From: JAOUEA01 sp040511595
Lineage (GTDB): Bacteria > Actinomycetota > UBA4738 > HRBIN12
NCBI GenBank assembly: GCA_040511595.1
Contig: JBEVGU010000090.1
Location: forward strand, 1 to 11,566
Direction: 5' to 3'
Length of the DNA stretch: 11,566 bases
A model generated the notes under the pieces. The model had not been told where the DNA came from. It searched no databases and was given only the letters and a program-made list of their open reading frames with translations. The translations under genes and the position numbers were made by a program. Positions 6,057-11,566 of the stretch are shown here, one piece after another; positions within the stretch are counted from its first letter, which is position 1; every line of letters begins with the position of its first letter.

Positions 6057-7064
6057 GGCCAGGTACCGCAGGCTCATCGGGTATCGGTACTCGATCGCGT
6101 TGTGCGTCGCATCGAAGAGCTCGAAGGAGACGTCGGTCACCCCGATCGACGCGAGCTCGCGGCGGAACGCCTCCGCCCCGAGATCCAGGTAGAACTGGTC
6201 CTTGTTGCCGGCGTCGATGTAGATCGCGCGCATCGACCGGAGCTCGTCAGCATGTCCGGCGACCATGCGCACGGGATCCAGGTCGAGCCACCGGCGCCAG
6301 ACGTCGTCGATCAGCTCGCCGGTCGCCGGATCGTACGGAAGACGCACGGTGCCGTCGTCGTCGGCCGAGTAGCAGGCGGCCATGCACCAGTCGTTCAGCA
6401 GCGACTCGTCGCCGTCCTTCGAGAACGGCACCCGCGTTCGGAAGTCCTGCCAGAAGCGGTCGAACGAGCCGTCGTACCGGTCGCGGAGCACGCGCACGGA
6501 CTCCCGGAACCCCGGCAGGTAGCAGACCTCGAAGAGCGCGTCGCCGGCGTGGGTCGCGAGCCCGCCCCACACGTCGGGACGGAGCATCGGCAGGACCATC
6601 GCCCCGTATCCCCCGCTCGACTTCCCCTGGATCCCTCGGTGATCCCGGTCGCCGATCGTGCGGTAGCGCCCGTCGACCCATGGAACGACTTCGTCGCACA
6701 GGTAGGTCAGGTAGTTGCCGGTGCCGGGGGAGTCCAGGAACTGGCTGCCGCCGAACGAGGTCCAGCAGTCCACCCAGACGACGACGGTGGGCGGCGCCTC
6801 GCCTCGCGCGAACAGGCCGTCGACGAGTTCGATCGGGTTCCGCCGGAACGGCGTGCGGTTCCGCCACATATCGAGCTGTCCGGTGAGTCCCATGATCAGG
6901 TAGACCGACGGGAACCGCTCGTCGCTCGCGTCGTCGTACTCGGGAGGCAGGTAGACCCAGAGCGGACGCTCGTGCGGATCGCCGAGCGGATTCCCCTGCA
7001 GGGCGTGGCTCTCGAACGTGTGCTCCTCGAACCGCCCGCGCAGGTCGGACGACCACGGCTCCAT
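6036..7064 (-). CDS. Alpha/beta hydrolase, PF00756-type putative esterase
   Basis: From the ATG at 7064 the product has 342 residues and no signal peptide. It has the esterase D/antigen 85/Fes-like layout: RPLWVYLPPEYD near the start, a PSVYLIMGLTG strand and oxyanion turn, and the nucleophile elbow GKSSGG with Ser150. An acidic candidate lies at D284 or D289 (YIDAGNKDQFYLD), and the catalytic His is probably H321 in ATHNAIEYRY. All three triad elements are therefore present. The domain is expected to cleave ester bonds; relatives act on S-formylglutathione, siderophores, or mycolyl and feruloyl esters, and the substrate here cannot be told. A frame extension to 7112 was not used because GGGGAG (7071-7076) sits six bases before ATG 7064. 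The gene is divergent from the 7175 gene. Confidence 0.85.
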   Translation of the reverse strand: MEPWSSDLRGRFEEHTFESHALQGNPLGDPHERPLWVYLPPEYDDASDERFPSVYLIMGLTGQLDMWRNRTPFRRNPIELVDGLFARGEAPPTVVVWVDCWTSFGGSQFLDSPGTGNYLTYLCDEVVPWVDGRYRTIGDRDHRGIQGKSSGGYGAMVLPMLRPDVWGGLATHAGDALFEVCYLPGFRESVRVLRDRYDGSFDRFWQDFRTRVPFSKDGDESLLNDWCMAACYSADDDGTVRLPYDPATGELIDDVWRRWLDLDPVRMVAGHADELRSMRAIYIDAGNKDQFYLDLGAEAFRRELASIGVTDVSFELFDATHNAIEYRYPMSLRYLAERLSAP

Positions 7065-7070
7065 GCGACG

Positions 7071-7076
7071 CTCCCC
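7071..7076 (-). promoter_or_regulatory. Ribosome binding site that fixes the esterase start
   Basis: Read on the minus strand this is GGGGAG, six bases before the ATG at 7064. It favours this start over the ATG at 7112, which would add a Cys-rich 16-residue leader with no family counterpart. Confidence 0.5.
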
Positions 7077-7174
7077 TCGGATCGACGTCACGTCAGCATC
7101 GCAGGCACACATCGGTCCGGCATGCGTGGGCCGGGGCGGAGTAGGCTCGGTCCGACCCGACGAGGGGGTGCTGG

Positions 7175-7525
7175 ATGACCGACATGAAGCTCCTGGACGT
7201 CGAACGGCGGCTCGAACGCGTGGAACGCCTGCTCCGGGCGGCCACCGACGAAGCGAGGAGTGCGCGCCTTGACCTCGGTCTCGACCAGGGCGCCGAGGAT
7301 CGGTGGGCGAGGATGATGTTCGCCGTCCTCGACGAGCTCGACGGCCTCGGAGGCGAGGTGTCCCGGCAGCAGTTCCTCGAGATCGGCGAGCGCCACGGCT
7401 ACAACCGGCGCGGCATGGCGGGGTTCTACCAGCAGCTGGTCGAGCCGTCCCCGCAGTTCAAGGTGCGGCTCACGGCGACGGGACGGGAGCGGCTGCGGCT
7501 CCTCCGGGAGCGTTACGTCGCCTAG
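7175..7525 (+). CDS. Small charged protein with N-terminal coiled coil, unknown function
   Basis: The 116-residue product has no signal or membrane segment. Residues about 5-35 are a strong amphipathic, Leu/Glu/Arg-rich helix (LLDVERRLERVERLLRAA) likely to form a coiled coil. Residues about 45-116 read like a small helical or winged-helix fold, with ARMMFAVLDELDGLGGEVSR, FLEIGERHGYNRRGMAGFYQ, then a basic LTATGRERLRLLRERYV ending. That last part, with a polar turn and TGRERL, recalls the wing and recognition region of PadR/MarR-type regulators, but the match is too weak to name. The start has GAGGGGG seven bases upstream. A PAP2 gene starts 37 bases after its stop in the same direction, so the two probably form an operon. 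Confidence 0.7.
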   Translation: MTDMKLLDVERRLERVERLLRAATDEARSARLDLGLDQGAEDRWARMMFAVLDELDGLGGEVSRQQFLEIGERHGYNRRGMAGFYQQLVEPSPQFKVRLTATGRERLRLLRERYVA

Positions 7526-7562
7526 AGCGCGCCGGCTGACGTTCCTCGTCGCCGGCGTCGTC

Positions 7563-8141
7563 GTGGCGGTCGCCACCGCATCGGCCCGTCGGGGCGTCTC
7601 CCGCCGGGAGCGGGAGCTGTTCCGGATCGTGAACTCGCTGCCGGACGCCGCGTTTCCGGCGGTCTGGCTCCCGATGCAGTACGGCACGTACGGGACGGTT
7701 CCGGCCGTCGCAGCGGTGGCGCTGGCGCGCGGCGACCGCCGCCTGGCGCTCACGTTGCTCACCGGCGGGACCGCCGCCTGGGTCGCGGCGAAGGCCGTCA
7801 AGCCCCTCGCCTCCCGGGGACGCCCGCTCGCCACGCTGCCCGACGTGCGGCTCCGGGGGACGATCACGGGCGACCGCGGCTTCCCGTCGGGGCACGCGAC
7901 GGTCTCCGCGGCGCTCACGGTCGCCGCGTGGCCCTCCGTCTCCGGTCGCCGGCGCCGCCAGCTGCTCGCCCTCGCCGCGTTCGTGCCCCTCGTGCGCGTC
8001 TACGTGGGGGCGCATCTGCCCCTGGACGTGATCGGAGGCTCCGCCCTGGGCGTCGCCGTCGGGTGCGCGGTCGACCTCGCGGTGCGCCCGAGCCGGTCGG
8101 GTGGGGCCGGGCAGGGCGGCCGGTCGCGCTCGTCGAGCTAG
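7563..8141 (+). CDS. PAP2 superfamily membrane phosphatase
   Basis: The 192-residue product carries the complete type 2 phosphatidic acid phosphatase signature: KPLASRGRP (80-88, the KX6RP motif), PSGH (108-111), and R145 with H151 and D155 in RVYVGAHLPLD. All catalytic positions are intact. Hydrophobic segments around 27-55, 62-78, 112-124, 134-150 and 157-174 suggest several membrane helices with the active site at the outer face. Likely substrates are phosphatidic acid, undecaprenyl pyrophosphate or another lipid phosphate. The start is uncertain. GTG 7563 is the only ordinary start codon in the open frame, yet the frame stays open upstream and encodes hydrophobic residues (LTFLVAGVVV), and no ribosome binding site is evident. 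Translational coupling to the upstream gene may explain this. Its TAG stop overlaps that of the opposing oxidoreductase. Confidence 0.88.
   Translation: MAVATASARRGVSRRERELFRIVNSLPDAAFPAVWLPMQYGTYGTVPAVAAVALARGDRRLALTLLTGGTAAWVAAKAVKPLASRGRPLATLPDVRLRGTITGDRGFPSGHATVSAALTVAAWPSVSGRRRRQLLALAAFVPLVRVYVGAHLPLDVIGGSALGVAVGCAVDLAVRPSRSGGAGQGGRSRSSS
8138..8141. other. Shared CTAG carrying both convergent stop codons
   Basis: The palindrome CTAG supplies TAG to the PAP2 gene on the plus strand (8139-8141) and TAG to the oxidoreductase on the minus strand (8138-8140). The two genes overlap by four bases, so no intergenic terminator can exist here. Confidence 0.9.
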
Positions 8142-9778
8142 TCGCGGGCGAGGACGCCACGGACGCGGTCGATCACGTCGTCGACGCGCGCGGTCATCCG
8201 CTGGAACCTCGCGTCGCGCAGCACCACGGTCGAGGCGTTGCGACCCGGCACCGCCATCACGCCGCCGCCGGGATGCGTGCCGCCCCCGCACAGATAGAGG
8301 CCCTCGATCGGCGTGCGATAGTCGCCGAAGAACGGGATCGGGCGGAACGAGAACATCTGGTCGGGCGTGAGCTCCCCCTGCATGATGTTCCCTCCGAGCA
8401 GGCCGAAGCGCTCCTGGAGGTCCTTGGGGGTCAGCACCTCGACGTGCTCGACCGACTCGGCCAACCCCGGCGCGGAGGCGCCCACGGCGTCGACGATCTT
8501 CTTCGCCCAGGCGTCGTGGGCCCGCGGCGTGTTCGGCGCGTCGAACGGCATGTACTGGGTGAACGCCATCATGATGTGCTTGCCCTCGGGCGCGAGCCCT
8601 GGCTGGTGCGCCGTCGGGAACATCACCTCCGCGTACGGGTGCGTGCTGGGCTTCCCGTACTTCGCGTCGTCGAACGCCCGCTCCAGGTAGGTCATCGAGG
8701 GGGAGACCGCCATCAGGCCGCGGTGCACGTCGCCATCCTGGTCCCACGCCGGGAACGATGGCAGCCCCGACAGTCCGAGGTTCACCTTCACGCTGCCGCT
8801 GCGCGTGCGGAATCGCTCGACGTCGCGCACGACGTCGGCGGGCAGGTAGGCGCGGCCGATCAGGTCGAGGTACGTCGTGACCGGATGGGCGTTCGACACC
8901 ACCCGCCCGGCGCGCACGATCGACCCGTCGTTGAGCTCCACGCCGACCGCGCGGCCCTGCGCGTTGATCGCGACGCGCGCCACCGGCTGCCCCGTTCGGA
9001 TCTCAGCGCCGGCCGCCCGGGCGGCGTCGGCGATCGCCGCCGACACGCCGCCCATGCCGCCCTTGACCCATCCCCAGGCGCCGAGATGCCCGTCGATCTC
9101 GCCGATCCAGTGGTGCATCAACACGTAGGCCGACCCCGGGGTCATCGGACCGCACCAGGCTCCGATGATCGCCTGCGTCGCGAGCGCCCCCTTCACGCGG
9201 TCGTCGGTGAACCACTCGTCGAGGAAGTCGGCCGCGCTCATCGTGAACAACCGGACGAGCTCGTGCACGTCGCGCCCGGTCCATCCGCGGAACCGCGCCC
9301 CCGTCCGCGCCCAGCTGAGGACCTCGGTGAGCCTCATGTTCGGCGGCACGACGTAGAGCAGATCCCTCACGAGGCCAGCGATCCGCTCGAAGTATGCGTC
9401 GAAGCCGACGTAGGCCTTGGCGTCGGACGCGCTGAGCTTCGCGATGTTCTCGACGTCGCGCGCCAGGTCTCCCCAGAGCGTGAGCGACGAGCCGTCCGGG
9501 AAGGGCACGAAGTAGTCGGGGGAGACGATGGAGACCTCGTAGCCGAACCGCTTCAGCTCGAGCTCGTCGACGATGCGGTCCGGCATGAGCGACACGACGT
9601 AGGACGCGCTCGAGACCTCGTAGCCGTCCCACATTCGCTCGGTCGCGGCCGCACCCCCGAGGACGTCGCGCCGCTCGAGCACCAACACGTCGAGCCCGGC
9701 CTTCGCGAGGTAGGCGGCGCACGTGAGCCCGTTGTGCCCGCCACCCAGGACGATCACGTCGCGATCGAAGGAAGCCAT
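8138..9778 (-). CDS. FAD-dependent oxidoreductase of the PYROXD2/phytoene desaturase-like family
   Basis: This 546-residue protein begins with an FAD-binding Rossmann motif, VIVLGGGHNGLTCAAYLAKAG (8-28), where GGGHNG replaces the usual GxGxxG, followed by LVLERRDVLGGAAATE. The H-N-G variant and the C-terminal CGGGTHPGGGV (497-507) with PGRNAS are typical of PYROXD2-like proteins, a sister group of CrtI carotenoid desaturases. A GGMGGV segment and a VSNAHP segment mark the middle of the fold. The human relative is mitochondrial and poorly defined biochemically; bacterial members lack a fixed substrate. No carotenoid genes are nearby, so pigment synthesis is not supported. The gene lies 58 bases behind the PF03640 lipoprotein gene on the same strand and may be co-transcribed with it. 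Upstream of its ATG the ribosome binding site is weak. Confidence 0.88.
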   Translation of the reverse strand: MASFDRDVIVLGGGHNGLTCAAYLAKAGLDVLVLERRDVLGGAAATERMWDGYEVSSASYVVSLMPDRIVDELELKRFGYEVSIVSPDYFVPFPDGSSLTLWGDLARDVENIAKLSASDAKAYVGFDAYFERIAGLVRDLLYVVPPNMRLTEVLSWARTGARFRGWTGRDVHELVRLFTMSAADFLDEWFTDDRVKGALATQAIIGAWCGPMTPGSAYVLMHHWIGEIDGHLGAWGWVKGGMGGVSAAIADAARAAGAEIRTGQPVARVAINAQGRAVGVELNDGSIVRAGRVVSNAHPVTTYLDLIGRAYLPADVVRDVERFRTRSGSVKVNLGLSGLPSFPAWDQDGDVHRGLMAVSPSMTYLERAFDDAKYGKPSTHPYAEVMFPTAHQPGLAPEGKHIMMAFTQYMPFDAPNTPRAHDAWAKKIVDAVGASAPGLAESVEHVEVLTPKDLQERFGLLGGNIMQGELTPDQMFSFRPIPFFGDYRTPIEGLYLCGGGTHPGGGVMAVPGRNASTVVLRDARFQRMTARVDDVIDRVRGVLARD

Positions 9779-9836
9779 TGCCGGCCGGAGCCTAGCCCGG
9801 AGCCGCCTCCGCGGCCAAATCGCTCGAACCTGAACC

Positions 9837-10364
9837 TCAGTAGCCGGGGCCAGTGGCCGCCTTGTCCGTCACGGCCTCGCCCTTGGGGCTCACCACGAAC
9901 CACACGTCGCCCACGCCCTGGCCGCTCGTGTCGCCGGGCGCCGTGTCGGGGGCGTAGAGGTAGAGGGGGTGGTCGGCGTAGGTGACCTGCATCGAGCCGT
10001 CGTCGCGCTTGGTGGTCCCCAGGAGCGAATCGTCGATGCCGCTCCCGGCGACGGGCGCGTCGCCGATCAGCGCCGGCCAGGTTGCCGCGCAGTCCTGATA
10101 ACACGTGCTCGACCCGTCGGTGTCGGCCTCGAACAGGTACAACGTGTTCCCCTCGCTATCGACGAGGATCGAGCCGAGGTCCGAGCTGCCGACGTCCACC
10201 GTGGCCGAATCCGCCGCAGCCGACTCCGTCGCCGACGCCGCCTGCGTCGGCGACTCCTGCGAGGTCGTGCTCCCGCCGTCGCCCGTGTTGTCGCTGCCAC
10301 AGGCCGCGAGCAGCAGCGTGAGCGACAGCCCGACCACCACCGATCGCATCGCACCGATCCGCAT
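9837..10364 (-). CDS. Lipoprotein with PF03640-type secreted repeats
   Basis: The 175-residue product starts with a lipoprotein signal: a hydrophobic segment ends in LAAC with lipidated Cys22. A Ser/Thr/Gln/Ala-rich linker runs to about residue 60. Two copies of the secreted repeat of unknown function follow. The first (about 63-100) has the classic SEGNTLYLFEADTDG, then C88 and C92 around CAATWPAL. The second (about 113-160) is DDGSMQVTYADHPLYLYAPD with a GVGDVWFVVSP ending and no cysteine pair. Proteins of this family are exported and small; their function is unsettled. GAAAGGAGA (10372-10380) sits seven bases before the ATG, a strong start. It lies directly across a 116-base gap from the ECF sigma gene, facing away, with a matching promoter motif for each. 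Membrane-surface sensing is a possible role, not shown. Confidence 0.88.
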   Translation of the reverse strand: MRIGAMRSVVVGLSLTLLLAACGSDNTGDGGSTTSQESPTQAASATESAAADSATVDVGSSDLGSILVDSEGNTLYLFEADTDGSSTCYQDCAATWPALIGDAPVAGSGIDDSLLGTTKRDDGSMQVTYADHPLYLYAPDTAPGDTSGQGVGDVWFVVSPKGEAVTDKAATGPGY

Positions 10365-10371
10365 CGTGCCG

Positions 10372-10380
10372 TCTCCTTTC
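10372..10380 (-). promoter_or_regulatory. Strong ribosome binding site of the lipoprotein gene
   Basis: GAAAGGAGA on the minus strand is seven bases from the ATG at 10364. It makes that start clear over the alternative ATG five codons later. Confidence 0.7.
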
Positions 10381-10400
10381 GGTCCTGGTGTCGGTGGGGA

Positions 10401-10425
10401 TACGGGCGACCGACCTCCCGCGTTC
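10401..10425 (-). promoter_or_regulatory. Candidate ECF-type promoter for the lipoprotein gene
   Basis: On the minus strand, GAAC (10425-10422) is followed after exactly 17 bases by CGTA (10404-10401). The flanks read CGCCCGTATCCC around the -10. Transcription would start near 10393, leaving a leader of about 29 bases that contains the strong ribosome binding site. This resembles the GAAC/CGTA class used by ECF sigma factors, such as the Bacillus sigma-W consensus TGAAAC-N16-CGTA. Confidence 0.5.
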
Positions 10426-10440
10426 AGTCCTATCGTGATC

Positions 10441-10465
10441 GAACCTCGCCGTGCCCGCGCCCGTA
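10441..10465 (+). promoter_or_regulatory. Candidate ECF-type promoter for the sigma/anti-sigma operon
   Basis: GAAC (10441-10444) is followed after exactly 17 bases by CGTA (10462-10465), with CGCCCGTACCC around the -10. The same spacing, cores and extended -10 appear on the opposite strand 15 bases away. Transcription would start near 10472, so the sigma gene would have a leader of only about nine bases, consistent with its lack of a clear ribosome binding site. Autoregulation by the encoded sigma factor is inferred. Confidence 0.5.
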
Positions 10466-10480
10466 CCCTGACATGAAGCG

Positions 10481-11029
10481 ATGGGTGCAGCGCGGTTCGA
10501 CCTCGACGAGACCGGCATCCGGGCGGCGTATTCGGCGCACGCTCACGAGATGTTCGGGTTCGCCGTGCGGTCGCTCAACGACCGTGGGCTCGCGGAGGAG
10601 GCGGTGCAGGAAGCGTTCGTGCGGGCCTGGCGTTTCGGCGATCGATTCGATCCACAGCTCGGCACGGTCCGCACGTGGCTCTTCGCGATCCTGCGGCACG
10701 TCGTCATCGATCTGGCCCGTGCTCGCGCGATCTGGCCGGAGCCCACCTCCGACGAGGCGCTCCAGCGGGCGACCGACGACGAGGCCTCACCGGAGGACCG
10801 GTTCGAGCAGGCACTGCTCTCGTGGCAGATCGAGGAAGCCCTGCGCCGGATCGGCGACGACCACCGGCGCGTGGTGCTCGAGACATACTTCCGGGCCCGC
10901 CCCTATGCGGAGGTAGCGTCGGAGCTCGGCATCCCCGAGGGAACGGTGAAGAGCCGCGTGTACTACGCCTTGCGAGCGCTGCGCCTGGCTTTGGAGGAGA
11001 TGGGATGGGATGACTCCTCGACCGGGTGA
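10481..11029 (+). CDS. ECF-family RNA polymerase sigma factor
   Basis: This 182-residue protein has only the two domains of an ECF sigma factor. Region 2 (about 14-82) includes the acidic core-binding helix AEEAVQEAFVRAWR (38-51), then GTVRTWLFAILRHVVIDLAR (61-80), which would recognise and melt the -10. Region 4 (about 117-172) includes LRRIGDDHRRVVLETYF, then the helix-turn-helix YAEVASELGIPEGTVKSRVY (142-161) for the -35. There is no extra C-terminal domain. The gene overlaps the next by 20 bases, and that gene encodes a membrane anti-sigma factor, so activity is probably controlled by signal-dependent release. It is closest in layout to SigK-RskA type pairs, but subgroup assignment needs a profile search. 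The upstream motif suggests positive autoregulation. The ATG at 10481 lacks a good ribosome binding site. Confidence 0.93.
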   Translation: MGAARFDLDETGIRAAYSAHAHEMFGFAVRSLNDRGLAEEAVQEAFVRAWRFGDRFDPQLGTVRTWLFAILRHVVIDLARARAIWPEPTSDEALQRATDDEASPEDRFEQALLSWQIEEALRRIGDDHRRVVLETYFRARPYAEVASELGIPEGTVKSRVYYALRALRLALEEMGWDDSSTG

Positions 11030-11566
11030 ACACGTGCGGCCCCTGCTGGGCGCATACGTGCTCGGCCACCTCGGCGCTGACGACGCGGCCGCGGTGACGG
11101 CGCACCTCGAGGGCTGCCCCCACTGCCGCGAGGAAGCCGCCGAGCTCGCGCCCATCGCGCGCCTCTTGCCCCTCGCCGACCCCGAACGGGTCGGCGCGCC
11201 GGCCGAGGCTCCGCGGGAGATGCTCGACGAGGTGCTGGCGCGCATCCAGCGGGAGCGCGAGGCGCGCGATCGCGCGCGCCGCCGCACCCTCGGCGCTCGG
11301 GTCGGCACCATCGCGGCCGCCGCGGCCCTCGTGTTGATCGTTGCCCTCGTCGCTCTGCGACCCTGGGAACCATCGGGCCCCGCGGGCGAGGTCGTCGCCT
11401 TGGTCGCCAGCGAGCCCGGCGTGCTCGGCGAGGCAGTCATCCACGAGGACCCCAGGAGCACCTGGGTGGAGCTCACGACCTCGGGCCTCTCCGTGGGGGA
11501 GACCTACGCGGTGTGGCTCGAGGAGACGGGGTCGGGCGAGCGATCGCCCATGGGCACCTTCACGAG
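11010..11566 (+). CDS. Membrane anti-sigma factor, RskA-like, cut by window end
   Basis: The open frame starts at ATG 11010 and runs off the window, giving 185 codons. Residues 1-45 form a zinc-binding anti-sigma domain with HLEGCPHC (32-39), the HX3CX2C motif that binds region 4 or blocks its sigma partner. A charged helix (about 70-92) leads to one membrane helix (about 97-115, VGTIAAAAALVLIVALVAL). The outer part matches the RskA C-terminal domain, with ELTTSGLSVGETYAVWLEE and MGTF at the edge. The topology is cytoplasmic zinc finger, single membrane span, outer sensor, so regulated proteolysis is the expected release mechanism. GGAGGAGA (10993-11000) lies ten bases upstream, inside the sigma gene, and the 20-base overlap suggests translational coupling. 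The C-terminus is missing, so its full length is unknown. Confidence 0.9.
   Translation, partial: MTPRPGEHVRPLLGAYVLGHLGADDAAAVTAHLEGCPHCREEAAELAPIARLLPLADPERVGAPAEAPREMLDEVLARIQREREARDRARRRTLGARVGTIAAAAALVLIVALVALRPWEPSGPAGEVVALVASEPGVLGEAVIHEDPRSTWVELTTSGLSVGETYAVWLEETGSGERSPMGTFT

Noticed and set aside
5925..7178. 417-codon open frame on the plus strand opposite the esterase
   Set aside because: It is the shadow of the esterase, which has an intact catalytic triad, and it also overlaps the end of the quinone oxidoreductase.
8138..9778. Carotenoid desaturase (CrtI) as the name for the oxidoreductase
   Set aside because: The GGGHNG N-terminus and THPGGGV C-terminus fit PYROXD2-like proteins better, and no carotenoid synthesis gene is nearby.
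9785..9803. Repeated CCGGAGCC upstream of the oxidoreductase start
   Set aside because: Two short direct copies in very GC-rich sequence, with no dyad or spacing that suggests a site.
7928..9985. 685-codon open frame on the plus strand covering the oxidoreductase and lipoprotein
   Set aside because: It is antisense to two well-supported genes and its product is Arg/His/Asp-rich with no motif, as expected for a shadow frame in GC-rich DNA.

Overview
This is an 11.6 kb stretch of very GC-rich chromosome, probably from an uncultured or little-studied member of the Actinomycetota. The evidence is strong G/C bias at third codon positions, long antisense shadow frames, GGAGG-type ribosome binding sites, a SpoIID/LytB lipoprotein, a paired ECF sigma factor and RskA-like anti-sigma factor, and a PF03640-type lipoprotein. 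I cannot place it below phylum from sequence alone. I see no tRNA, rRNA, CRISPR array, insertion sequence or phage gene. No gene-free stretch exceeds about 130 bases.

Layout, left to right. A secreted choice-of-anchor L protein (130-1686, +) converges on a SpoIID/LytB-domain lipoprotein (1726-3093, -), with two hairpins between and across their ends. The SpoIID gene diverges from a small GlsB/YeaQ-type membrane protein (3173-3448, +), and a perfect inverted repeat lies between them. A small acidic helical protein (3478-3900, -) diverges from a secreted SMP-30-like beta-propeller (4031-4951, +). A quinone oxidoreductase (5045-6025, +) follows, with a long inverted repeat directly in front of its ribosome binding site. 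It converges on a PF00756-type esterase (6036-7064, -). An unrecognised small protein (7175-7525, +) and a PAP2 phosphatase (7563-8141, +) come next. The phosphatase meets a PYROXD2/CrtI-like FAD oxidoreductase (8138-9778, -) so tightly that both stop codons share one CTAG. A PF03640 lipoprotein (9837-10364, -) precedes the oxidoreductase and diverges from an ECF sigma factor (10481-11029, +). The sigma gene overlaps the start of its anti-sigma factor (11010 to the window edge, +).

The left two thirds look like ordinary accessory or housekeeping genes for cell envelope, stress and redox functions, with strand changes at almost every gene. The most coherent unit is the right end. The sigma and anti-sigma genes are translationally coupled, and the 116-base gap to the lipoprotein carries two near-identical promoter-like motifs, GAAC-N17-CGTA, one on each strand. 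They face away from each other and share the extended -10 block CGCCCGTAYCC. My reading is that the sigma factor drives its own operon and, in the other direction, the lipoprotein and perhaps the oxidoreductase behind it. That is a testable model, not a demonstrated one.
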